From the NCBI RefSeq assembly GCF_002887815.1, contig NZ_PDHO01000006.1, positions 1 through 64,000 of the forward strand: 64,000 nucleotides of DNA. The letters run 5' to 3'. Below are positions 30,551 through 40,095 of this stretch, in pieces. The position numbers were made by a program, and so were the translations under genes. Source of the DNA: Mycobacterium sp. ENV421. GTDB taxonomy: Bacteria; Actinomycetota; Actinomycetes; Mycobacteriales; Mycobacteriaceae. Each line of letters begins with the position of its first letter. The first letter of the stretch is position 1. The notes below the pieces were generated by a model. The model was not told the DNA's origin. It ran no database searches and was given only the letters and a program-made list of their open reading frames with translations.

Positions 30551-32118
30551 ACCACTCCCGCGGGTTCCGGATCACCGGAATCTGACGCGACCGGGGTGCT
30601 GTCGGGGCCGGCAGCCCGTGCGGCGTGGCCGGCGTGGGTTCCGCTCTCGAGCCCGAGCACCTTGGTGCCGTGCGCCCACACCTCGCCGAACAGGTCCGGA
30701 TTCTCCGAGAGCTTGACGCCCAGCGAAGGCACCATCTCCTTGAGCTTGGGCAGCCAGCCCTGGTAGTGGTCGGCGAAGCAGCGTTCGAGAACCTCGATCA
30801 TCGCCGGGACCGCGGTGGAGGCGCCCGGGGAGGCACCGAGCAGGCCGGCGATCGAACCGTCGGCGGCGGCGAGCACCGTGGTGCCGAACTCCAGCACACC
30901 GAGCTTCTTGGAGTCGCGGCGGATGACCTGCACCCGCTGGCCGGCGATGTCCAGCTCCCAGTCGGAATCCCGTGCGGTGGGGGCGAATTCGCGGAGGTTG
31001 TCGACCCGGTCGGCTTCGCTGAGAGCCAACTGGCCGATCAGATACTTCAACAGGCCCATCTCGGTGAGCCCCACGCCGATCATCGAAGCGAGGTTGTTGG
31101 GCTTGACCGACAGCGGCAGGTCGGTGACCTTGCCTTCCTTCAGGAACTTCGGCGACCACCCGGCGAACGGACCGAACAGCAACCAGGAACGGCCGTTGAT
31201 CACGCGGGTGTCCAGGTGCGGCACCGACATCGGCGGGGCACCCAGCGGGGGCAGTCCGTACACCTTGGCCTGGTGCGCGGCGGCCAGTTCCGGGTCGCCG
31301 GTGCGCAGCCACTGACCGCTGACCGGGAAGCCTCCGAAGCCCTTGGCCTCGGGGATGCCGGCCTTCTGCAACAGCGGCAGCGCACCACCGCCGGCTCCGA
31401 CGAACACGAACTTGGCCGACAGCTTGCGCTTCTGCCCGGTGCGACGGTTATGGATCTTCACCGTCCAGCCGCCGCCGGACTCCTTGTGCAGATCGAGAAC
31501 GTCGTGACCGAACAATGTGCTCATGCCGCGCTCGGTGCCGAAGGAGAGCAGCTGACGGGTCAGCGAGCCGAAGTCGACGTCGGTACCGTCCTGGGTCCAG
31601 TTCAGGCCGACCGGCTCGGAGAAGTCGCGGCCCTTGGCCATCAGCGGCAGCCGACGGCTGAACTCGTCGCGGTCGTCGATGAACTCCATCGTGGCGAACA
31701 ACGGGTTGCGCACCAGGGTCTCCCGGCGGCGGCGCAGGTAGTCGACGTGCTCGGCGCCCTGCACGAAGCTGACGTGCGGGATGGGATTCAGGAAGCTGCG
31801 GACGTCGGGCAGGATGCCGTTTTCGTGGGCGTAGCTCCAGAACTGGCGGGTGACCTGGAACTGCTCGTTGACGGTGATGGCCTTGGCGATGTCGATGGTG
31901 CCGTCGGCCTTTTCCGGCGTGTAGTTCAGTTCGCACAGCGCGGAGTGGCCGGTACCCGCGTTGTTCCACGGATCGGAGCTCTCGGCGGCTGCGGCGTCCA
32001 GGCGTTCGACCAGCGTGATCGACCAGTCCGGCTGGACCAGCCGCAGCAGGGCGCCCAGCGTCGCGCTCATGATTCCCGCACCGACCAGTACGACATCGGT
32101 CTTGGTGGTATCTGACAC
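30547..32118 (-). CDS. mqo: Malate:quinone oxidoreductase
   Basis: A 523-residue membrane-associated FAD enzyme oxidising L-malate to oxaloacetate with electrons to menaquinone. It starts at GTG 32118 after AAAGGACGACG. The FAD-binding N-terminus is [20 protein letters not shown]. Family blocks include [44 protein letters not shown] and [21 protein letters not shown]. The length fits the Mqo family (about 490-550). It matches Rv2852c in position. On the minus strand a TATACA (32147-32152) about 29 bases upstream could be its -10 element. Confidence 0.94.
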   Translation of the reverse strand: MSDTTKTDVVLVGAGIMSATLGALLRLVQPDWSITLVERLDAAAAESSDPWNNAGTGHSALCELNYTPEKADGTIDIAKAITVNEQFQVTRQFWSYAHENGILPDVRSFLNPIPHVSFVQGAEHVDYLRRRRETLVRNPLFATMEFIDDRDEFSRRLPLMAKGRDFSEPVGLNWTQDGTDVDFGSLTRQLLSFGTERGMSTLFGHDVLDLHKESGGGWTVKIHNRRTGQKRKLSAKFVFVGAGGGALPLLQKAGIPEAKGFGGFPVSGQWLRTGDPELAAAHQAKVYGLPPLGAPPMSVPHLDTRVINGRSWLLFGPFAGWSPKFLKEGKVTDLPLSVKPNNLASMIGVGLTEMGLLKYLIGQLALSEADRVDNLREFAPTARDSDWELDIAGQRVQVIRRDSKKLGVLEFGTTVLAAADGSIAGLLGASPGASTAVPAMIEVLERCFADHYQGWLPKLKEMVPSLGVKLSENPDLFGEVWAHGTKVLGLESGTHAGHAARAAGPDSTPVASDSGDPEPAGVV

Positions 32119-32240
32119 CGGATCGTCGTCCTTTACTTGTGACAGCTGTATAGACAGTCAGGTTATCCCGCCCGACACCGACTTATTCGCGAGAGTCGCC
32201 AGCACCACACCCCGCATTGCTCACAGCTAGGGTAGGGGCT

Positions 32241-33260
32241 GTGACGCCACGGCAGGCCGACTGGGGTGACGACGTCCTGTCCGGCTACCAACAGGCCACC
32301 ATGGCGTTGGGCCCGGACCCCGATGGTGAGGGAGATCTGTTCGCCACGCTGGTGCGCCGCGCGGACGGCAAACCGGCCACCCACACGGTGCTGGCGGTGC
32401 ACGGATTCACCGACTATTTCTTCAACACCGACCTGGCCGACCACTTCACCGGCGCCGGGTTCCGGTTCTACGCGCTGGACCAACACAAGTGCGGGCGGTC
32501 GTGGCGCGACGGCCAGACGCCGCACTTCACCACCGACCTCGCCCGCTATGACCGCGAGCTGGAGCGGGCGGTCGAGATCATTGCGATCGAGAATCCCGGT
32601 ACGACCATCCTGGTATGCGGCCACTCGGCCGGCGGACTGATCGTGTCGCTGTGGCTCGATCGGGTGCGGCGGCGCTCCGCGACCGCGGCGCTGTCCATCG
32701 GCGGTCTCGTGTTGAACAGCCCATGGCTGGATCTGCACGGACCCGCGATCCTGCGCACCCGGCTCACCTCGACGGCCATCGGCGCGATGTCGCGGGTTCG
32801 CAAGACCCGGGTGGTGCGCAGCACCAGTAAGGGCGGCTACGGGCTGACACTGCACCGCGACTACCACGGTGAGTTCGACTACAACCTGGAGTGGAAACCG
32901 CTGGGCGGCTTCCCGGTGACGTTCGGCTGGATCCACGCGATCCGCCGCGGTCACGCCACATTGCACCGCGGTCTGGACGTCGGCGTGCCGAACCTGATCC
33001 TGCGTTCCGATCACAGCGTCACCGAGAGCGCCGACGCGGCGAGCATGCAGCGCGGTGACGCGGTGCTCGACGTCACGCAGATCGCGCGGCGGGCGGGCTG
33101 TATCGGTAATCGCACGACGGTGGTGCCGATCCGCGACGCCAAGCACGACGTGTTCCTGTCGCTGGCCGAGCCGCGTGCCGCAGCCTATGACGAGTTGTCG
33201 GGCTGGCTGGACTTCTACCGCGCACGCCACACCGCCGCGTCGGCCGCAGGTCAGGGATAA
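32241..33260 (+). CDS. Alpha/beta hydrolase (serine aminopeptidase/lysophospholipase type, Rv2854-like)
   Basis: A 339-residue hydrolase starting at GTG 32241. The fold core is VLAVHGFTDYFFNT (oxyanion-loop His-Gly) and the nucleophile elbow LVCGHSAGGLIVSLW, with Ser in G-H-S-A-G. Likely acid and His residues lie in NLILRSDHSV and IRDAKHDVFLS near the C-terminus. Residues YALDQHKCGRS fit the monoacylglycerol-lipase/lysophospholipase group (Hydrolase_4). It lies directly upstream of mtr (10-base gap), as Rv2854 does, so the two are probably co-transcribed. It has no signal peptide; substrate unknown. Confidence 0.85.
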   Translation: MTPRQADWGDDVLSGYQQATMALGPDPDGEGDLFATLVRRADGKPATHTVLAVHGFTDYFFNTDLADHFTGAGFRFYALDQHKCGRSWRDGQTPHFTTDLARYDRELERAVEIIAIENPGTTILVCGHSAGGLIVSLWLDRVRRRSATAALSIGGLVLNSPWLDLHGPAILRTRLTSTAIGAMSRVRKTRVVRSTSKGGYGLTLHRDYHGEFDYNLEWKPLGGFPVTFGWIHAIRRGHATLHRGLDVGVPNLILRSDHSVTESADAASMQRGDAVLDVTQIARRAGCIGNRTTVVPIRDAKHDVFLSLAEPRAAAYDELSGWLDFYRARHTAASAAGQG

Positions 33261-33270
33261 GGGGAAGTCG

Positions 33271-34683
33271 TTGGAGCACTTCGACATTGCGATCATCGGG
33301 ACCGGCTCGGGCAACACGATCATCGACGAGCGGTTCAGCGGCAAGAAGATCGCGATCTGCGAGCAGGGCGTGTTCGGCGGCACCTGCCTGAACGTGGGGT
33401 GCATCCCCACCAAGATGTTCGTCTACGCCGCCGAGGTGGCTCAGACCGTCCGCGAGGCCGCCCGATTCGGCGTCGACGCCCACATCGATGGCGTGCGCTG
33501 GACCGATATCGTCTCGCGGGTGTTCGGCCGGATCGATCCGTTGGCGGCCGGTGGCGAGAACTATCGGCGGTCCTCGCCGGACGTGACGGTCTATGACAGC
33601 CACACCCGATTCACCGGCCGCGACGACGATCGCTACCGGCTGCGGACCGAGGCCGGTGACGAGTTCACCGCCGCGCAGGTGGTGATCGCCGCGGGTGCGC
33701 GGGCGATGGTGCCCGACGCGATCGCCGGTTGCGGTGTCGATGTCCACACCAGCGACACGATCATGCGCATCCCCGAGCTACCCGACCATCTGGTGATCAT
33801 CGGTGGCGGGTTCGTGGCGGCCGAATTCGCGCATGTCTTCTCGGCATTGGGTAGCCGGGTCACCATCGTCATCCGCGGTGCCGCGATGCTGTCGCACTGC
33901 GACGACACGCTCTGCGAGCGGTTCACCGACATCGCCGCCAAGAAGTGGGAGATCCGCAGCCACCGCAACATGATCGGGGCGCATACGGACGGGTCCCAGA
34001 CCGTGGTCGAACTCGACGATGGATCGCAAGTGCACGCCGATGCCGTGCTGGTGGCCACCGGCCGCCAGCCGAACGGCGATCTGATGGACGTGCACCTGGC
34101 CGGCGTGGAACTCGACGAGCACGGTCTGGTCAAGGTCGACGACTACCAACGCACAACCGCGCGAGGCATTTTCGCCCTCGGTGACGTGTCGTCGCACTAT
34201 CAGCTCAAGCATGTCGCCAACCACGAGGCCCGGGTGGTGCGGCACAACCTGCTGCAGGACTGGGACGACACTGACGCGTTGATGTACTCCGATCACCGCT
34301 TCGTGCCGTCGGCGGTGTTCACCGATCCGCAGATCGCCTGCGTCGGGCTCACCGAAAACGAAGCCCGCGCAGCCGGATACAAGATCAACGTCAAGGTGCA
34401 GGACTACTCCGACGTGGCGTACGGCTGGGCGATGGAGGACAGCACGGGGTTCGCCAAGCTCATCGTCGAGCAGGACAGCGGCAAGATCCTGGGCGCCCAC
34501 ATCATGGGGTACCAGGCATCGTCGTTGATCCAGCCGCTGATCCAGGCGATGAGTTTCGGGCTGCCCGGTCAGGAGATGGCCCGAGGTCAGTACTGGATTC
34601 ACCCGGCCCTGCCCGAAGTGATCGAGAACGCACTGCTGGCGTTGTGCGGCGAGCCGCCCTGGCCGCCGTCGCGCCGGCACTGA
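33271..34683 (+). CDS. mtr: Mycothiol disulfide reductase (mycothione reductase)
   Basis: A 470-residue homodimeric flavoprotein disulfide reductase that uses NADPH to keep mycothiol reduced. The start is TTG 33271 after AAGGGG, giving LEHFDIAIIGTGSGN. The redox-active pair is in GGTCLNVGCIP (Cys39 and Cys44). The NADPH-binding segment is HLVIIGGGFVAAEFAHVFSALG, and the C-terminal active-site block is YWIHPALPEVIENALLAL, whose His acts as general base. It closely matches M. tuberculosis Mtr (Rv2855). Its presence supports an actinobacterial host. Confidence 0.96.
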   Translation: MEHFDIAIIGTGSGNTIIDERFSGKKIAICEQGVFGGTCLNVGCIPTKMFVYAAEVAQTVREAARFGVDAHIDGVRWTDIVSRVFGRIDPLAAGGENYRRSSPDVTVYDSHTRFTGRDDDRYRLRTEAGDEFTAAQVVIAAGARAMVPDAIAGCGVDVHTSDTIMRIPELPDHLVIIGGGFVAAEFAHVFSALGSRVTIVIRGAAMLSHCDDTLCERFTDIAAKKWEIRSHRNMIGAHTDGSQTVVELDDGSQVHADAVLVATGRQPNGDLMDVHLAGVELDEHGLVKVDDYQRTTARGIFALGDVSSHYQLKHVANHEARVVRHNLLQDWDDTDALMYSDHRFVPSAVFTDPQIACVGLTENEARAAGYKINVKVQDYSDVAYGWAMEDSTGFAKLIVEQDSGKILGAHIMGYQASSLIQPLIQAMSFGLPGQEMARGQYWIHPALPEVIENALLALCGEPPWPPSRRH

Positions 34684-34699
34684 CGGCTCACCTTCCTCT

Positions 34700-34761
34700 C
34701 GCGAGTAGACACAAACGCCTCCGAAAACCGGTGTGTCGCGTACCTTTCGTGTCTGCTCGCG
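34700..34761. repeat. Palindromic element, copy 1 (GCGAGYAGACACRAA arms)
   Basis: Left arm 34700-34717 (CGCGAGTAGACACAAACG) and right arm 34744-34761 (CTTTCGTGTCTGCTCGCG) are inverted repeats matching at 15 of 18 positions around a 26-base centre. It lies between mtr and the DeoR gene. A second related element at 41361-41422 lies on the far side of the DeoR-FGGY operon. There is no T-tract. Confidence 0.75.
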
Positions 34762-34854
34762 GGCTTCAGTGGTTGCTCGGCTTGACGTGATGCACACAAC
34801 ACTCCACACTTGCAGTCATGTGCGGTCAAAAATCCACAAAATCGGTCAGCTGAG

Positions 34855-35646
34855 ATGCTGCCCGTCGCACGGCAAGAAGCGATCGTGGAGGCCGTCAGCA
34901 GCTCCGGCCAGGCCGTCAGCACCGACGACCTGGTCCGCCGGCTGGGTGTCTCCGCGGAGACCGTACGCCGCGATCTGGCACTGCTGGAGGAGCGTGGCGT
35001 GATCCGCCGCGTGCATGGCGGTGCCGCGGCGGTCGACCAGCGCCGAGCGATGGAACCGTCGTTCACCGAACGTTCGGTCATCCGCCATCAGGCGAAGGCT
35101 CAGATTGCGAAAGTCGCTGTGGGACTGATGGAGAACGGCCAGACCGTGGTCCTGGACATCGGCACGACTGCGGTCGCCGTCGCCCAGGCGATCCCGCGCG
35201 GATTCACCGGCACGATCGTCACGCCGTCGCTGCCGGTGGCCGTCGAATTGGCCGACCGCCCCGGCATCCAGGTGCTGCTGGCCGGCGGGCGCGTCCGCCC
35301 CGGCGACCTGGCCTGCTCGAATGCCCACACCAAAGCCTTTTTCGCCGACATCTATCCCGATCTCGCATTGATCGGCTCCGGCGGGGTCGACGCCCGCTCG
35401 GGGCTCACCGATTTCCATCTCGACGAGATCGACGTCCGGCGCACGATCATCGCCAACAGCGCGCGCAGCTACATCCTGGCCGATTCCTCCAAGCTCGGCC
35501 AGGTGGCGCCGCACCGGGTGTGTGCCCTCAGCGCGGTCGACGGCCTGATCACCGACCAAAGCACCGACGCGGCTGTTGCAGCAGCCTTCGACGAGACGGG
35601 AGGTGTGGTCTTGTCAGCGCGGCCGCCGGCCGCAGCCACTGCCTGA
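34855..35646 (+). CDS. DeoR/GlpR family transcriptional regulator
   Basis: A 263-residue repressor. The start is ATG 34855 (MLPVARQEAIVEAV). The DeoR helix-turn-helix signature VSTDDLVRRLGVSAETVRRDLALLEERGVIRRVHGGA spans about 19-55. The C-terminal DeoRC sugar-phosphate sensor domain follows, with IVTPSLPVAVELA, SGGVDARSGLTDFHLDEI and LADSSKLG. These regulators usually respond to a phosphorylated sugar or polyol, which fits the downstream FGGY kinase. It is the first gene of the operon; a TTGACG at 34782-34787 may be a -35 element. Confidence 0.9.
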   Translation: MLPVARQEAIVEAVSSSGQAVSTDDLVRRLGVSAETVRRDLALLEERGVIRRVHGGAAAVDQRRAMEPSFTERSVIRHQAKAQIAKVAVGLMENGQTVVLDIGTTAVAVAQAIPRGFTGTIVTPSLPVAVELADRPGIQVLLAGGRVRPGDLACSNAHTKAFFADIYPDLALIGSGGVDARSGLTDFHLDEIDVRRTIIANSARSYILADSSKLGQVAPHRVCALSAVDGLITDQSTDAAVAAAFDETGGVVLSARPPAAATA

Positions 35647-35666
35647 ATCGCTCCCCCCACATGGGT

Positions 35667-35692
35667 GCGGGCGGCGTTGCAGCGCCGCCCGC
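35667..35692 (+). terminator. GC-rich hairpin between regulator and permease genes
   Basis: A perfect 10-bp stem, GCGGGCGGCG / CGCCGCCCGC, with a TTGCAG loop, begins 20 bases after the DeoR stop. There is no following T-run. It could be an intrinsic attenuator of the mycobacterial (tail-less) type or an mRNA-stabilising structure that sets regulator and transporter levels apart. Confidence 0.5.
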
Positions 35693-35741
35693 GGGACCGA
35701 ACCTCATATCCGAATCACTCAGAGTCAGAAAGACCGATCCA

Positions 35742-37274
35742 GTGACGCATTCTTCCACACCGCCACCCGCGGGGACCCCTTCTCAGGACCTTTCCGGGGG
35801 CACCTATACCGACACCCTGGAGCGCTCCACCGGTCGATTCGCCTCCTTCGCAGTGGCATTCGCCTTCGTCTCGATCGCCACCGGCATCTTCACCACGTAC
35901 GGCAGTGTTCTGAAAAGTTCCGGCCCACTGGGCATCTGGACGTGGCCCATCGTGATCATCGGGCAGCTGGCGGTCGCCCTGCTGCTCGGCGCGCTGGCCG
36001 CCCGGATCCCGGTGACCGGCTACGCCTATCAGTGGGTGTCCCGGCTGGCCAACCCGATCCTGGGGTGGATCACCGGCTGGATCTCGTTCACCTTCCTGGC
36101 CATCGTGGCCGTCGCGGTGGACTACACCGTCGCGGCGACAGTCGTTCCGGCGTTGTTGGACTTCACGGGCACGGCACTGACGTCGTTCTTGATCACCGCC
36201 GCCATCCTGCTGTTGCAGGGTCTTCTGGTCGCGGTCTCGACGAAGTGGACCGAACGGGTGAACAACTTCGCGGTCAGTGCTGAACTGATCGGCATGGTGG
36301 CGCTGGTCGTCCTGCTGTTCATCGTGGGTGTGGTCACCCACAAACTGTCGGCGGGCAACTTGTTCTCCCGCGGCGACATCCCTGCCGAGGGTTACTGGAA
36401 CTTCGGCACCGCGACCGCCGCCGGCCCCTGGATGCTGGGCTTCCTGCTCGGCGCCTTCACCATCGTCGGCTTCGAATCCGCCGCGAACCTGGCCGAGGAG
36501 ACCAAGAAGCCGGAAGTTGTTGTGCCACGGGCGATGTGGCAGGCCGTACTGGCCTCCGGCGTGCTGGGCTTCCTGTTCCTGCTGGTGGTGACCGCCGCGG
36601 TCAACGATCCGACGGCGCTGGCCGAGTCGGGAACTCCGATCGCCGACGTCATCCGCGACATCCTCGGCTCATTCGTCGGCACCGCGCTGCTGATCCTGGT
36701 CGCCATCGCGATCTTCGCCTGCGGTCTGGTGATCGTGATGAGCGGTGTGCGACTGACCTGGGCGATGTCCCGCGATCAGCGCTTCCCCGGCTGGCAGGCG
36801 CTGCACAAGGTGTCTCCCCGCACCAAGACCCCGTTGAACGCCACGATCGCGATGACCACGATCTCGGCGGTGATCCTCGGCGTCTTCTCCACGAGTACCG
36901 ACGCGCTGTTCATCCTGTTCTCCGCAGCGACCCTGCTGCCGGCCGTCATCTATGCCATCACCGTGGCGCTCTACATCGCCAAGCGGCGTCAGCTGCCGCA
37001 GAGCGCAGCGTTCAGCCTCGGCCGGTGGGAGGTCCCGATCATCGTCGTGGCGGTGGCGTGGCTGGTGTTCGCGCTGTCGTTGTTCCGCGACGCCTCGTTC
37101 CGGCAGCCCTGGCTCTATGTGCTGGTGATGGTGGCGATCGGCGCGGTCTACCTGGGCTACCTGTTGGTCACCCGCGGTCGCGACGGGCTCAAGATGCCCG
37201 GATTGCGTTCGATAGATGCCGAACTCGACAGCGCGGCCGGCGCACGGCAAGTCGCCGAGGACGTGCCGCGATGA
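35742..37274 (+). CDS. APC superfamily amino acid/amine permease
   Basis: A 510-residue transporter with about 12 membrane helices. It starts at GTG 35742 after AGAAAGA. The cytosolic N-terminal tail (about 30 residues) leads into GRFASFAVAFAFVSIATGIFTTYGS, the unwound first helix of APC transporters. GFESAANLAEETKKPEVVVPRAMW is the classic APC loop found in amino-acid, choline and GABA permeases. Helices continue to about residue 475. Its gene is coupled to the FGGY kinase gene (ATGA overlap). An APC carrier beside a sugar kinase is unusual and points to an amino- or quaternary-ammonium polyol substrate (inference). Confidence 0.88.
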   Translation: MTHSSTPPPAGTPSQDLSGGTYTDTLERSTGRFASFAVAFAFVSIATGIFTTYGSVLKSSGPLGIWTWPIVIIGQLAVALLLGALAARIPVTGYAYQWVSRLANPILGWITGWISFTFLAIVAVAVDYTVAATVVPALLDFTGTALTSFLITAAILLLQGLLVAVSTKWTERVNNFAVSAELIGMVALVVLLFIVGVVTHKLSAGNLFSRGDIPAEGYWNFGTATAAGPWMLGFLLGAFTIVGFESAANLAEETKKPEVVVPRAMWQAVLASGVLGFLFLLVVTAAVNDPTALAESGTPIADVIRDILGSFVGTALLILVAIAIFACGLVIVMSGVRLTWAMSRDQRFPGWQALHKVSPRTKTPLNATIAMTTISAVILGVFSTSTDALFILFSAATLLPAVIYAITVALYIAKRRQLPQSAAFSLGRWEVPIIVVAVAWLVFALSLFRDASFRQPWLYVLVMVAIGAVYLGYLLVTRGRDGLKMPGLRSIDAELDSAAGARQVAEDVPR

Positions 37275-38698
37275 GTGTCCTGGCCATCGACCAGGGCACG
37301 TCGGGAACCAAGGCCATCGTCGTCGACCCCGACGAAGGCGTGGTGGGGCTGGCCGAAGTCGCCGTGCATCCGCGGTATCTCGAGGGCGGTGGCGTCGAAC
37401 AGAGCCCGGATGAGTTGCTCGAGTCGGTCCTGATCGCCGGGCGCGCAGCGGTGGCCCAGGCGAACTCCCCGATCGACGCGGTCTCGTTGGCCAACCAGGG
37501 CGAGACGGTCCTGGCCTGGGATCCCGATACCGGCCGTGCTCTGACGCCGGCGATCGTGTGGCAGGACCGCCGTGCCGAACCGCTGTGCGCGGCCATGCGC
37601 GACTGGGGCGAGATGCTGGCCGACCGCACCGGGCTGGTGCTCGACCCCTACTTCTCGGCACCGAAGATGGCCTGGCTGCGTCGCAATGTCGAGACCGCCG
37701 GAGTGGTCACCACATCGGACACCTGGCTGCTGCACCAGCTGACCGGAGCGTTCGTCACCGACGCCACCACCGCGAGTCGCTCCCTGGCGGTGGATCTGGG
37801 CGCCAAGGAGTGGAACCACGAGTTGCTGGCGCTGTTCGAGCTCGACGGCGAACGCCTACCGGCCATCGTCGGCAATGACGAAACCATCGGCACAACAACG
37901 GCATTCGGCGGCGAAATTCCGGTCGGCGGTATCGTCGTCGATCAGCAGGCAGCCCTGCTTGCCGAGGCCTGCCTGGAGCCGGGCATGGCCAAATGCACCT
38001 TCGGGACCGGCGCGTTCCTGCTGGCCAACACCGGAACCACCGGCGTGCACTCCACCACCGGGTTGACCTCCTCGGTGGCATGGCGGATCGGGGGCCGCGA
38101 CACGTTCTGCGTCGACGGTCAGGTGTACACCGCGGCGTCGGCCGTGCGCTGGCTCAGCTCGCTCGGCATCGTCGGCGGCGCCGAGGAGATGGACGGCATC
38201 GCAGCCAAGGACAGCAGCGGGGTGCTGTGTGTGCCCGCACTGGCCGGTCTGGCGGCACCGTGGTGGAAATCTCAAGCCAAGGCGTCCATTTCGGGGATGA
38301 CGTTGTCGACCGATCGCGGTCATCTGGTGCTGGCCGTCCTGCAGGGCATCGCCGCCCAGATCGCCGAATTGGTGACCGCCATCAACGCCGACACCCCGAC
38401 GCCGCTGACCACGTTGCGCGCCGACGGCGGACTGACCCAGTCCACCATCCTCATGCAGGCCTGCGCCGATATCCTGCAGGTGCCCGTCGAGGTGTACCCG
38501 TCCGCCCATGCCACCGCGCTCGGTGCCGCGGCGCTGGCCCGGCTGAGCCGGTCTCCGAATCAGTCTCTGTCCGAGGTCGTTCCGGACTGGGCACCTGCGG
38601 CGACCTACGAACCGAGTTGGACAGGACAGCAGGCCAACGGCTTTCGTGATCGGTGGCGTGAACTTGCCGCCACCACCTACCCCTCCCAGGAGATGTGA
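37271..38698 (+). CDS. FGGY family carbohydrate kinase (glycerol kinase-like)
   Basis: A 475-residue kinase of the actin/hexokinase fold. The phosphate-binding start is VLAIDQGTSGTKA (3-15). The conserved WQDRR (about 97-101), CTFGTGAFLLANTG (about 242-255), VPALAGLAAPWW (about 320-331) and DGGLTQSTILMQACADIL (C-terminal FGGY signature region) are present. Overall it is closest to glycerol kinase in layout, but the typical GlpK ARG-x-x-x-GLT segment reads AKASISGMTLST, so the substrate may be another polyol. It is translationally coupled both upstream (permease) and downstream (TGATG overlap). Confidence 0.87.
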   Translation: MSVLAIDQGTSGTKAIVVDPDEGVVGLAEVAVHPRYLEGGGVEQSPDELLESVLIAGRAAVAQANSPIDAVSLANQGETVLAWDPDTGRALTPAIVWQDRRAEPLCAAMRDWGEMLADRTGLVLDPYFSAPKMAWLRRNVETAGVVTTSDTWLLHQLTGAFVTDATTASRSLAVDLGAKEWNHELLALFELDGERLPAIVGNDETIGTTTAFGGEIPVGGIVVDQQAALLAEACLEPGMAKCTFGTGAFLLANTGTTGVHSTTGLTSSVAWRIGGRDTFCVDGQVYTAASAVRWLSSLGIVGGAEEMDGIAAKDSSGVLCVPALAGLAAPWWKSQAKASISGMTLSTDRGHLVLAVLQGIAAQIAELVTAINADTPTPLTTLRADGGLTQSTILMQACADILQVPVEVYPSAHATALGAAALARLSRSPNQSLSEVVPDWAPAATYEPSWTGQQANGFRDRWRELAATTYPSQEM

Positions 38699-40095
38699 TG
38701 ACCACCCCCACCGCCTACGACGTCGTCGTCATAGGCGCGGGCATCGTCGGATCGGCGATCGCCCGTGAACTGTCCGGCCACCAACTCTCGGTCGCGCTCA
38801 TCGAGGCCCGTAGCGACGTCGGCGACGGCACTAGTAAGGCCAACACCGCGATCCTGCACACCGGCTTCGACGCGAAGCCCGGCACGCTCGAGTCGGCGAT
38901 GGTGCACCGCGGCTACCACCTGCTCTCCGACTACGCCTCGCTCACCGGCATCCCGGTCGAACGAACCGGAGCCATCCTGGCGGCCTGGGACCAGGAGCAA
39001 CTCGACGCCCTACCCGGCTTGCGGAAGAAAGCCGAAGACAACGGCTACCACGACTGCGAAATCATCGACGCCGCAGCGGTTTACGCCGATATCCCGAACC
39101 TCGGACCGGGCGCACTCGGTGGCTTGACCGTCCCCGACGAATCGATCATCTGCACGTGGACGGTCAACCTCGCACTGGCCACCGATGCCGTCAACCGCGG
39201 CACCGTGCTGCTGACCGGCCACCGGGTCGACGGCGTCGACATCGCAGCGGATGCCACCACTCTTCACACCAGCGGCGGGGAGGTCACCGCACGCTGGATC
39301 GTCAACGCATCGGGACTCGGCGCCGATCTCGTCGACGCCTTGTTCGGCTATCAGCGGTTCACGGTCACCCCGCGCCGCGGCGAACTCATCGTCTACGACA
39401 AGCTCGCCCGTGCACTGGTGGACAAGATCGTGTTGCCGGTGCCGACCGCGCGCGGCAAGGGCGTGCTGGTCAGTCCGACCATCTACGGCAATGTCATGCT
39501 CGGACCCACGTCCGAAGATCTGCAGGACCGCACCGCCACCGGCACCTCCGAAGCCGGCTTCGATTTCCTGCTCGGCAAGGGCAGGACTCTGATGCCACGC
39601 CTCCTCGAGGAGGAAGTGACCGCCACCTACTCCGGGCTCCGTGCGGCCATCGACAACGGCGATTACCTCATCGAGGCCGATACCGCGCAGCACTACCTCC
39701 TGGTCGGCGGTATCCGCTCCACCGGCCTGACCGCGGGTATGGCAATCGCCGAATACGTGCGGGATCAGCTCGCCGACGCCGGTCTGTCGTTGGTGCCGAA
39801 GGCCGAACTGCCGGCTCCCCCGCAGATGCCGAATCTGGGCGAGGCATTCCCCCGCCCCTTCCAGCAGCCCGACGCCATCGCCGCCGACCCCGCCTACGGG
39901 CGCATCGTGTGCTTCTGCGAGCGGGTCACCGAGGGTGAGATTCGCGACGCCTGCCATTCGGTGATCCCGCCCGCCACCGTGGAGGGACTGCGGCGACGCA
40001 CCCGCGTGATGAACGGCCGCTGCCAGGCGTTCTTCTGCGGCGCCGAAGTCCAGTCGGTGTTCGACCGTGAGACTCACCAGGAGAGCCGCCGATGA
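38698..40095 (+). CDS. GlpA-like FAD-dependent dehydrogenase with [2Fe-2S] BFD domain
   Basis: A 465-residue flavoprotein of the DAO/glycerol-3-phosphate dehydrogenase group. The FAD fold is YDVVVIGAGIVGSAIARELS (6-25) and the active-site region includes GDGTSKANTAILHTGFD. Near the C-terminus CFCERVTEGEIRDAC and RCQAFFC provide the C-x-C ... C-x4-C ligands of a bacterioferritin-associated-ferredoxin-like cluster, as in anaerobic GlpA. It probably oxidises the kinase product at a C2 hydroxyl. A GTG three bases earlier is also in frame. It is coupled to the kinase upstream and to the next oxidoreductase (ATGA). Confidence 0.87.
   Translation: MTTPTAYDVVVIGAGIVGSAIARELSGHQLSVALIEARSDVGDGTSKANTAILHTGFDAKPGTLESAMVHRGYHLLSDYASLTGIPVERTGAILAAWDQEQLDALPGLRKKAEDNGYHDCEIIDAAAVYADIPNLGPGALGGLTVPDESIICTWTVNLALATDAVNRGTVLLTGHRVDGVDIAADATTLHTSGGEVTARWIVNASGLGADLVDALFGYQRFTVTPRRGELIVYDKLARALVDKIVLPVPTARGKGVLVSPTIYGNVMLGPTSEDLQDRTATGTSEAGFDFLLGKGRTLMPRLLEEEVTATYSGLRAAIDNGDYLIEADTAQHYLLVGGIRSTGLTAGMAIAEYVRDQLADAGLSLVPKAELPAPPQMPNLGEAFPRPFQQPDAIAADPAYGRIVCFCERVTEGEIRDACHSVIPPATVEGLRRRTRVMNGRCQAFFCGAEVQSVFDRETHQESRR

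Noticed and set aside
32163..33413. 416-codon minus-strand frame opposite the hydrolase and mtr genes
   Set aside because: The plus-strand hydrolase and mtr have clear catalytic motifs; this frame has none.
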